64,000 nucleotides of DNA from contig NC_064816.1 in the NCBI RefSeq assembly GCF_023721935.1, positions 12,641,113 to 12,705,112 on the forward strand, read 5' to 3'. The notes under the pieces were generated by a model that was not told the DNA's origin, made no database searches, and saw only the letters and a program-made list of their open reading frames with translations. Source of the stretch: Panthera uncia. Its lineage: Eukaryota > Chordata > Mammalia > Carnivora > Felidae. Positions 36,901 through 48,447 of the stretch are shown piece by piece (position 1 is the first letter of the stretch; each line of letters begins with the position of its first letter). Position numbers and translations under genes: made by a program.

Positions 36901-39900
36901 CAGCTTTGCTGTTAAGTTTTTTGTTTTTTGTTTTTTTGTTTGTTTGTTTGTTTTGTTTTTGTTTTTGTTCTTGTTTTTTCTTTTTAGGCAGGACCAGAAT
37001 AGTCTTTATGCTGGGGCTAATTTTTCTCTACTTCCTTATGAAGTTTTTCCACTCTGGCTGATTCACACCCTCTGCTCCTTTCGAGGCTCAGTCCCTGGTC
37101 TTGGCACACCTATATGCCCATTAAGTTCTCAAACTCTCAAAAGATGTCTGCATTGATCAGTTTCTCCCTTCCCCTCCCCCCCCCCCCCCCAGCTATCTTC
37201 TTTCTGGGACTCTGCTCTGCAAACTGTAGCCTTCTTACCTTTTCTAGAACCCCAGCTTTGATGCCTCAATGTCTGAAAAGTGTTATTTTACACATTTTGT
37301 CTATTTGTTTCCAGTTGTTCCAGATTGGGGGGAGCGGCGGGGAATCTGATTCTGGAGGCTCCGTTTTAGCCAGGAAGAAATGGCGCTTTTTTTTTTTTTT
37401 TTTTTTTAAAGGAAGCACATACATGTTTTAAAATGCAATTTAAGTTAACATCTTTTGAGCAGTTTTTAGACTCTGCCTTATGTGTGTGTTGTTGTATTTT
37501 TCCTCCCTATGACATGGGTGCTCTTGTTAATCCCATTTACAGATGAGAAAACTGAGGCACAGAGAGGGTGAATGACTTACCGAAGGTCTCTCAGCCAGTA
37601 AGTGGTAGGAAGAAGGAGCAAACGTGGCCAGAGCCTCCGGCTCTGGAGGCTGTGCCCCTGACTCCTACCCTCCACCATCCATGCCTTCAAGAGCCACTTT
37701 TTTTCTCTTTTTGTTTATGTAGATGAAACTTACATAACATAAAATTAACCATTTTAATATGAACGGTTCAGTGGCATTTACTATGTTCACAATGTTGTAC
37801 ACCCCCCACCTGTCTCTGGTTCCAGAACATTCCCATCCCCCTAAAGGCAATCCTGTCCCCATCAGCAGCCACTCCCCATCCGCCCTTCTCCAGCCCCTGA
37901 CTGCCACTAATTTACTTTCTGTGCCTATGGATTTGGCTCTTCTGGACATTTCATAGACAGAAATCATATACCGTGTGATCTTTTGTGTCTGGCTTCTTTC
38001 AGTCCTCATGCGCTTTCATGGCCATCCACACTGAAGCGCGGGTCAGGGCTCTGTTCCTTTTCGTGGCTGAATAATATTCCACTGTATGGCTAGACCACAT
38101 TTTGTTTCTTCATCCTTTTATCCACTGACGGGTGCTCGGGCCGTCTCTACCTCTCCTGTTGAGGCGGTATTTTCAGTTACTTATTTTCAAAGTTTTACTT
38201 ATGTAAGTAATCTCTGCACCCAACATGGGACTTGAACTCATGACCCCAAGATCAAGGGTTGCATGTTCTTCCAACTGAGCCAGTCAGGTGTCCCAGGAGC
38301 TACTTTTTTTTTTTTAAGTGTATGTATTTATTTATTTTGAGAGAGAGAGCTCGCAAGCAGGGGAGGGGCAGAGAGAGAGGGAGAGAGAATCCCAAGCAGG
38401 CTCTGCACGGTCAGCGCAGAGCCCGACGTGGAGCCTGATCCCACGAACTGTGAGGTCATGACCTGAGCCGAAATCAAGGGTTGGATGCTTAACCAACTGA
38501 GCCCCCCAGGCGGCGCCCCCCCCCCCCCCCCCAGGAGCTGCTTTTCAATGTAGGAAAGGATGGAAAGAAAAGACAGGGTCCCAGCTAGCAGCTAGTCCAA
38601 ACCTCTATTTGTAGTTGAGGAAAGTGAGGCGCGTAGGTCTATATTTGTTTCGGTCTGTGCTGGAGCTGCTCAGTTGCTCAGCCAGTATTCGCAAGCACCT
38701 AGCTTGTGCGTGCCCTGTGCTATAGAAAGGACACCATTCTGCAGGGCTGAGGGAGTGTGTAAAGGGGTGCTTGTAAAACTGTCAAGTGCTTGTCAGGAGG
38801 CTGAGACATGAAGGCTACGGAGAGAGTTGACTGACGGGAAAGTAAGGGGAAGAATGTTCCATGTAGTGAGAACAGCCAGTGCAAAGGCCCTGAGGCAGGA
38901 GTGAGTCTGGTATGTGGGAGGCCACATGGCTGGAGTGAAGTTAGCCAAATGGGGGTGGGGAGGGTTGGGGGTGAAGGGAGAAGGGAGAGAAGGGCAAGGA
39001 AATTGGCAGCGTCCGGCTTATGGGCCTCATGGATGATGGCGGGAGTTAGGATTTTTATTCTGGGTGTGGCGGGAAACACAGCAGAGTGAGCAGGGGAAGG
39101 GTGTGATGTGATTTTAGATTTCGCCTTGGGAGGCAAGCCGTTGGGGCGGCGTAGGGTGGGAGACCATGGGGTTTGAGTCTCCAAACTGCCCAACAAAACC
39201 TGGCGTATCCCATAAATCCCACCCATGGGACTCTCTGACATCCACCGGGGTAGCCTTTTCAACCCCCCGAGTGAGATCTGGGAATAATATGAGAGAGCCC
39301 TACAGATAGTGATCGTTGGGAGCGTTCATTTTACTATGAAAAATGCTCAAGCCAAGGATCGTCTGTCAGTGTTTGTGTGGCCATTCAAAACAATCCCCCC
39401 GGGTGTGTGGCACGTAGCAGGCGGGTGAGTGTTTATGAAATTGTGGGAATGGAAACAGAGCTCACGACGTAAAGCCTTCTGGGGGCGTGGTGGGGGGGGG
39501 TGTGTGTGACGGCGTGACAATTCGCTGGCGAGCTCCATGCCTGCTTCGTCTCCAAATCCCCACACCCTTTAGAGAATGTCTCCCTGATCCCATTTCACAG
39601 TCGGGGAAGTTGAGGCTTAGATGAAAAGGGAACGTGAGAGTAAAAATGCTAATGACCGAGAGAAAAAAATTATAATAAGAGAAATGAAATATGCTGCCAA
39701 GTTTCTCTTAAGGATATGTGAAATGTTTTGAAATGGATTTCACCCAAAATGTCACCCCCTCACCTCGCAACCACCTGCCCCAGCAGCGGCCTGCGCTCCA
39801 CCTGTGCACCAGTGTTGAGCGAGCAGATCTGCCCTCTGTCTGGCCCTGGGACTTCTTCGGAGGGTGGGGGGTGGGGAGGTTCTTTCTGATCACTGGGCTT

Positions 39901-40311
39901 GGTGACAGGGATGGGGTCTCAGTCCCCTGTGCTGGAGTTTAAGACCCCCCCCACAGGGGGGGGGGGGCGCCTGGGTGGCTCAGTCAGTTGAGTGTCCAAC
40001 TTTGGGTCAGGTCATGATCTCACCATTTAGGAGTTTGAGTCCCGCGTTGGGCAGTGAGTGATCAGCGGCCCGGATCCTCTCTGCCCCTCCCCCACTTGCG
40101 CACGCGCATGCGCTCTCTCTCTCTCTCTCTGTCTCAAAATTAAAAAAAAAAAAAAAAAAGAAAGAAAAAAAAGAAGACCCAATGATTTGGGGCACCCAAG
40201 TGGCTCAGTCAGTTAAGCGTCCGACTCTTGATTTCAGCTCAGGTCCTGATCTCACGGTTTGTGAGTTTGAGCCCCGTGTCCTGCTCCACGCTATCCAAAG
40301 CCTGCTTTGGA

Positions 40312-40346
<35 letters not shown>

Positions 40347-43300
40347 AAAATGAATAAAATAAACTTAAATGAGATTTCCCATACACGTACACCATGCCCC
40401 CCACCCCCTTGGTGTCGTTGTCTCCAGGTGACCTTGACGCACCCTCTTGGGGGGGGGGGGCAGTTGGGAATTCTCTGTCGGTGAGAAGGGACCTGCCTTC
40501 TCCAGCAACTGCGGTCAAATGAGCGTGGAGTTGGGACGGCGTGGATAGCAAGGTCAAGGCAACCAGATAAAGTAGCCCTGAAGCCGCGTCAGGGGATGCA
40601 AGAACTCGCCGTCAGGGGATGCAAGAACTCGCCCGCAATGAATTAATTCGGCGAAGCCAAGTGCATGCAAAAAAGGCTTTGTCTGTCTGGGACCCCACAT
40701 CCACCAGTGGCAGCGTTTTCCAACCACTGCACGCGATCTGAGAATGATAGGAAACGATCCTGCAGTGGTCATTATTCATTATTCAGAGTATCAGTTAAAA
40801 AAAACTTTTTTTAATGTTTCTTTGCTCTTTGAGAGAGAAAGAGAGAGAGCACGAGCAGCGGAGGGGCGGAGAGGGGGAGACAGAATCGGAAGCAGGCTCC
40901 AGGCTCTGCGCTGTCAGCCCAGAGCCCCATGCGGGGCTCGAACCCACCAACGTGAGATCGTGACCTGAGTCGAAATCAAGAGTTGGACGCTTAACCGACT
41001 AGGCCCCCCCGGGCGCCCCTCATGATGTTTTTAAGCCACCTCATGCTCAAGATTGTTAGAGGGTCCCTGAGGAGTTGGGTCCACCTGTGAACATGAACTG
41101 AGATCCTGCTATGTGTGGCCTGCGTCAAGTCTATAAATAATTCTCATCAGGTATAATGAAGGGGAAAGTATAATAACAAATAACAAAGACAATAGTCGTA
41201 ATGGGAGCCGACATTATCTGAGCACATACGATGTGCCGAGCATTTCTGGGAACTATTAACGTGTATGCGTTCGTTTAATTCTTACAGCTACCTTGTGAAA
41301 AAACTACTTTTTTACCCCCATTTTATGGATGAGGAAACAGGCTCAGAGAGTTGCCCAAGATCACACAGGGTTCAAACCCGGGCACCCAGCTTCAAAGGCC
41401 CGCAGCGTTAAGCTGCTGCCCATGGAGATGCAGAGAGAGTTTGAGAAGAGGGAGCGGGGAGGGGAGCGAGGGAGGAGCTTTGGGGCTGGGCCAGCGCGCG
41501 CACCTTCCCTACCACTCTGCACACTGAGTCTGGAGCCCCACCTGCTTTCTGAGGACGGGTCAGTTTATCCCCTGGGAACGCATTAACCCTGCAGCCCTCA
41601 CCTAATGCCACAACACTCCCTCTCGTCTCCCTTCCAGGAGCTGGAGAAGCTAGGGCTTGGCGACAGCGTGGACCTACATGTGTATGAGATTCCAGTCGAG
41701 TACAAGACGGTCCAGAGGCTCATCCCTGCCCTGTGGGAGAAGCACAGCCCACAGGTGAGTGGGGCGAAGGCAGGTGCTTCCTCATCAGGACCTGCAGGTG
41801 GGCACCCCGCACGTGGATGATTTGTGTGGCTTTGTTCCTGCTTCGATCACCTGGCCGATGCCATGGCCTTGTCCCCCAAAGGGCCACACTTTCCCGGGTT
41901 ACCCGTGGATGCGAGGGAGGAGTGCAAACGTCTGCGACCCCACAGAGCCTGGCTCCGTCCCTCTGGAGTTCTGTGTCACTCACGACCCATTTAGTTATAG
42001 GTGACGGTCAAAGCACACCTTAACTCAGCTTAAGCACAAACGCTTGTAAGCTTCAGGTATAGCTTGATCCAGGCACTTGCCCAGTGTTATCAGCCATCCC
42101 TCTTGGCCCTTCAGCTTTGCTTTGTGCCTCGCTTTTGCTTTGGCAAAGATAGGTGGCTCCTGGCCGATACCCTGCCGACTCAGCCCCTCAGCGGAAAGAA
42201 AACATGTTTCCTTTTGATAATTGCCCAGAGTCCATGGCTGATTCTCACTGGCCACTGGGGTCCCCTGCCAGTCCCTGAGCCAATCACTATGGCTGGGGGT
42301 TGGAGGGAGGAGTGCTCTGATTCGTGTCGCCTGGTCACATGCCTCCTCTGGTGGCCAGTGGGTGGTCTCACCTCTCTCCGAACCTCTTGAAAGGGGGTTC
42401 CACAAGGGGACAATGAGTATGGGAGGGAGCTGTGATGTGGTGTAATGGGGGCCAGACAAGAAGGAGCCACACTCTCCCACCACAGACACATGTGACTCCA
42501 AGGGGTCAGGAGTGGAAGTTGCCTGGGAAGTTACCTCGGTGGTGTCTCTGATAAGTGAGGTAACTGGTCGCCCGTGGGCGCCCCACCCAGCTTCCCACAC
42601 TAGCCTGCCAGTTGCAGATTTTCCAGGGCCGTCGAGTGGAAACTTCCTTCCTAATGAGCCCTCCTGTCGAGTCTCAAGTGGAATTTGTCCCTTGTGAGAG
42701 GGGGACCTGGAGGCTTAGTGAGACATGACCAAAGGTTCTGTCGATGGACATTTTCTTCTGCTTTTTCTTTAAAAAAATTTTTTTAAATGTTTATCTTTGA
42801 GAGAGAGACAGGGCGTGAGCGGGGAAGGGGCAGACACAGAGGGAGACACAGAATCCGAAGCGGGCTCCAGGCTCCGAGCTGTCAGCACAGAGCCCGACGC
42901 GGGGCTCGAACTCGCGGACCGCGAGATTGTGACCTGAGCCGAAGTCGGACGCTTCACTGACTGAGCCCCCCAGGCACCCCTCTTCTGCTTTTTCTGTGCA
43001 GTCCTGCCTTTTTCTAGTTAAACAAATAAAAATACCCTAAAGCATGAACACGTTTTGAAAAATTTTTCCGACCGTAGAGAACCCTGCCTAGTTAACTGGC
43101 ACCATGATTATTGCCATTTTTGCCATTTTATCACTCACACACGTATCTGCACACACGCGTGTGCATGTATGTTAGTATGCACACGCATGTGCTGTTTCAA
43201 CAACCTGCGTGGAATGGGTGCCCGCGGCCGCTTGAAGAATTGGCCGCAAACTTCGAACCACAGAAAGGTAGTCTCGCATTTCTGGAGGCACAGAAATCCA

Positions 43301-46300
43301 AAGTCAAGGCCTCAGCAGCTATACTCTCTCTCGGGGGAGGGTCATTTGGGGTCTCTTCCAGCTTCCCCCTCTGTGGTCACGTGGGCGTCTCCTCCTCTCT
43401 GTCTCTGGCTTTTCTTCCTGTGTCTCTTTTACGGACATTTGTCATTGGGTTTGCGGCCCAGATAATCCAGGAAGATCTCGTCAAGAGATCCTTTACTCAC
43501 TTGCATCGATAAAGACCCTTTTTCCAAATGAGGTCACAGTCGCGATTTCCAGGCAATTAGGACAGGGCTTTTTTTTTTTTTTTCTTTTTTTTTTTTCTTT
43601 TTTTGCATGCGGGGGTATCACCTTGGAGCTCCTTATACAACAGCTGCTGCTTTGTTTTCACATTCACCAATATTCAATTTATGGAACTCCAGATAGGACA
43701 GTGCCAGATGTGGGGCGTTCGGTAGTGAATCAACTAACCTTGTGACTCCAAAGAGTTAGATTCTCCATAATTGGCCCATTAGACATCATCACTCCCTTCT
43801 GCTGGACACTTTACATCTTCTACTAGCCACACTTAAAAGGTATAAGAACAGGGGCGCCTGGGTGGCTCAGTCAGTTGAGCGACCGACTTCGGCTCAGGTC
43901 ACGATCTCGCGGTCCGTGAGTTCGAGCCCCGCGTCGGGCTCTGGGCTGATGGCTCGGAGCCTGGAGCCTGCTTCCGATTCTGTGTCTCCCTCTCTCTCTC
44001 TGCCCCTCCCCTGCTCGTGCTCTGTCTCTCTGTGTCTCAAAAATAAAGAAAAACATTTTAAAAAATTTAAAAAAAGATATAAAAACAAAGAGGTGAAATT
44101 AACTTTAATCATTTCTTCAACGTAACCCCATGTGTCTAAAATATTATCCTCTCAACCTGTAATCAACTTTTAGAAAGTTATAATTTTTTTTAATTAAATT
44201 TTTTTGTTTATTTATTCATTTTTGAAAGACAGAACATGAGGGGGGGAGGGGCAGAGAGAGAGAGGGAGACACAGAATCCGAAGCGGGCTCTAGGCTCCCA
44301 GCCGTCAGCACAGAGCCCGACGCGGGGCTCGAACTCACAAGCTGTGAGATCATGACCTGTGCAGAAGTCAGACGCTTAACGGACTGAGCCACCCAGGAGC
44401 CCCAACTAAAAGTTATTAATGAGGCATTTTACATTCTTGTTTGTGCCCAGTCTCCGAAATCTGGTGTGTGTTCTGCACCGATTAAACATCTCAAATTTAT
44501 AGGAGCCACATTTTGTGCTCACTAGCCATGTGTGGCCCCTGGCTGCCGTATGGGACAGCTGTGCATCAGCCTATATTTTATTTTTATTTTATTTTATTAT
44601 TTTACTTTTTGAGGGGGGGCACAAGTGAGAGGGCAGAGAGAAGGAGACGGGAGGGGGTTGGAGAGAGACCGAGAAGTGAGACTCACCCGAAGCAAGTCTT
44701 CTGTTTTACCTGAAGCAGGGCTCGAGCTCACCATCATCAGCCCATATTTTAAGTGGGCTCAGGTCATGATCTCGCGGTTCGTGGGTTCGAGCCCCGCGTC
44801 GGGCTCTGTGCTGACAGCTCGGAGCCCGGAGCCTGCTTCAGATCCTATGTCTCTCCCTCTCTCTCTCTCTCTGCCCCTCCCCTGCTCATGCCCTTTCCCT
44901 CTCTCTTTCAGGAATAAACATTTTAAAAGTTAAAAAATAAAAAAAAGAAATGTTTATATATTTTCTTACAGTGCCCTCTCTGGGTGTAAGCATATACACA
45001 AATAATAAGTAACAGTTGAAATTCATCTGTACTTAATCTGGTGTCCTGCTTGTTATAAATATTTTGTTGTGAGCATTTTATTATGTAGGTCATTAAAAAT
45101 CCCCCCTTAGGGGCGCCTGGGTGGCGCAGTCGGTTAAGCGTCCGACTTCAGCCAGGTCACGATCTCGCGGTCCGTGAGTTCGAGCCCCGCGTCGGGCTCT
45201 GGGCCGATGGCTCGGAGCCTGGAGCCTGTTTCCGATTCTGTGTCTCCCTCTCTCTCTGCCCCTCCCCCGTTCATGCTCTGTCTCTCTCTGTCCCAAAAAT
45301 AAAAATTAAAAAAAAAAAAAAAATCCCCCCTTATATCACGTTAACGGCTGGGTAGATTTTAGTAATTGACATGACTGCCCTCCTATTATTATTCTGGTGC
45401 TTTCATACTTTTTTCTCATTTTTATGCAAAACACTGACGTGATCACTGACAGGTTATTACCTCCTTAGCCTCGATTCCTGAAAGTTACACCATGTCTTTT
45501 GCATTTGGCAATATGTCTTGAAGGTCATTCTGTATAGAACTGCTCTTGGCACGTTAACTCCGTATCGTATCCGGCCAACCCCCTCCTAACGGCTAAGGAG
45601 GTTGCTTCCGGTATTTGATTGTATTAACACAGTTGCAATGAACACCCTTGCACGTTTCACCGCCTTGCGTGTTTCGCTTGGCCTATACCTTTGTGTGGGG
45701 CCGACTGTGTGGTCCATTCCAGCAGCAAGAGGCCAGAAACAACATAACTCCAGACAGAGCCCCGAGAGGATGCTGTCCTCTCCTGCACCTGGGGTGGGGG
45801 GGGACCCCCAGTCTCATGGCCCTGCCCATCTGTCTGCAGCTCGTGGTGCATGTGGGGGTGTCGGGCATGGCGACCGCGGTCACACTGGAGAAGTGCGGGC
45901 ATAACAAGGGCTACAAAGGGCTGGACAACTGCCGCTTCTGCCCCGGCTCCCAGTGCTGCGTGGAGGACGGGCCCGAAAGCATTGACTCCATCATCGACAT
46001 GGATGCTGTGTGTAAGAGGGTCACCACGCTGGGCCTGGATGTGTCAGTGACCATCTCCCAAGATGCCGGCAGGTAGGGCACCTTGGGGTGATTGCGAGCA
46101 GTGGTTTCCCTCCTCCACCGGCCCAGGCTGGCGTTGAACAAGCCAAGTGCGTTGACTTTGGCCTCAGTGGGCTGAGCACTCACCATTCACGAGGCTCAGA
46201 GCTAAGTACGTGCACATAACAGGTGCCACGGATTCTGCTTCTAGGACTCATTATGTGTGGATCTGCCCACCTCTCCCCTGCTCTGGGTGCTAGCATCTGC

Positions 46301-47912
46301 CGCCTAGATGCTGCTGCCCCGGCCGCCTCCCTGGTGTCCCTCCCTCCACCTCTGCCCCGGCCCTGAGGGTCCTCTTCCTCCAAGCGGTTGGTTTCTGTTT
46401 CTGTTTTCTGGGGCTGTTGTAATAAAAACCATCACCTTGGTAGCTGAGGACAACAAAAATGTATTGTCTCCCAGTTCTGGAGGCTAGAAGTCCAAAATCA
46501 AGGTGTTGGCAACGTTTGCTCCTTCTGGAGGCCCTGAAGGGGAATCTGTTCCCTGCCTCTCTCCCGGTTTTTGGTCTGCAGGTAACCCTTGGGGTTCCTT
46601 GGCTTGTGGCCACATCACCCCGATCTTTGCCTCCGTCTCCACACGGCCTTCTTCTCTGGGTGTGTATTTACATGACCTTTTCATGAGCACATCAGTCATG
46701 GGATATAGGACCTACCTGAGGCCAGTATGATTTCATATTAGCTAATTATATCTGCAAAACCCCTATATCCGTATGAGGTTTCTGGGTGAACATACAGTCT
46801 GGGAAGAAACTCTTCAGCCTCTTACAAGCTCTTTTATAAATTTAAGTCTGATGGTGTTCCCTTCCTTGCTTAATCCCTCCTGCAGCTCTCGCGGCACCTA
46901 GAATAAAATCCAAGCTGTCTCCACCACCATCCATAGGTTCTGTGTGGTCTGGCCCCTGCCCACCGCTCCACTCTCATCTGCCTTCGTTCTTCTGTCCCCC
47001 GCTGCATGCCAGCCACACAAGCCAGCCTCCTCCAGTTCCTCAAACACAGCACGCTCACTCTAGCCTCAGGGCCTTTGCACATGATATGGCCTCTGTCCTC
47101 ATGTGCAGATCTCACCTCCCTCTGATAAGGTGTCTTTCAGGTTTTAGCTCCAGCACGTTGCCTCCTTGGGGGGGGAGGTGGCCTCTGCGATCTCCTGGAC
47201 CAAGTTAGGCCCCCTCTGTTCAATGCCCTCTCAGCACCAGGTGTCTCCATGTCTCAACACTCTGTACACTTCTCCAGCCCAAAGGCAGCAGGTGGCAGAT
47301 TCAGTAGACTGAATGGAGTAACCGAATTCACCATCGTTCTGTTTTTTATTTTTTTTAATGTTTATCGATTTATTTATTTTGAGAGAGAGATAGAGAGCGA
47401 GCGGGGGAGGGGCAGAAAGAGAGGGACACAGAGAATCCAGAGCAGGCCCCACGCTGTCAGCGCAGAGCCCGATGCGGGGCTCGAACTCACGAACCTTGCT
47501 TGAGATCATGATCCGAGCCAAAACCAAGAGTCAGACGCTTAACTGCCTGAGCCACCCAGACGCCCCCATCATTTCTGTTTTTAAAACTACTTCCAAAAGG
47601 CACAGATAATTCCAGACTATATTCTCATGTGTTCCCACTGGGAGAAATTCTCTTGCCCTCTCTCCTTCTCCCTAGCGATCCCTCTGTTAAAGCTGAGACT
47701 TAAATTGTAAAACTTCCTATGCACCGACACCTTTCCGTAGACGGTTAACCCTTGAACAACATGGGGGTAGGGCTGCTGATCACCCCCCTGCATACAAAAT
47801 TTGCATAACATTTGACTCCCCTCACCCCTGCCAAACTTTACTACTGTTAGACCACTGTTGACCAGAAGCCTTACTGATAACATAAACAGTTGATTAACAC
47901 ACATTTTGTATG

Positions 47913-47949
<37 letters not shown>

Positions 47950-48406
47950 CTGTATTCTTACAATAAAGTAAGTTAGAGAAAAGAAAATGTTATTAAGAAA
48001 TTCATAAGGAGGGGCTCCAGGCTGGCTCAGTCAGTAGACCGTGTGACTCTTGATCTCGGGGTAGTGGGATTAGGCCCCCACGTTGGGTATAGAGCTTACA
48101 TTAAAAAAAAAAATCAGGGGCGCCTGGGTGGCTCAGTCGGTTGAGCATCCAACTTCAACTCAGGTCACGGTCTTGCAGTTCGTGAGTTCGAGCCCCGCAT
48201 CGGGCTCTGTGCTAACAAACAGCTCAGAGCCTGGAGCCTGCTTCCGATTCTGTATCTCTCTCTCTCTCCCCCTCCCCCGGTCGTGCTCTGCCTCTTTCTG
48301 TCTCTCAAAAATAAGTAAATGTTAAATTTTTTTTTTTTTAAAAATCATAAGGAAATGGGAGCTGGCCCAAGTGTCCACTGATTGATGAGTGGAGAAAGAA
48401 GATATG

Positions 48407-48447
<41 letters not shown>

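Noticed and set aside
38720..39262. 180-aa minus-strand open frame
   Set aside because: Lies on an ancient dispersed repeat; Pro/Ser/Leu-rich composition typical of non-coding frames, no domain.
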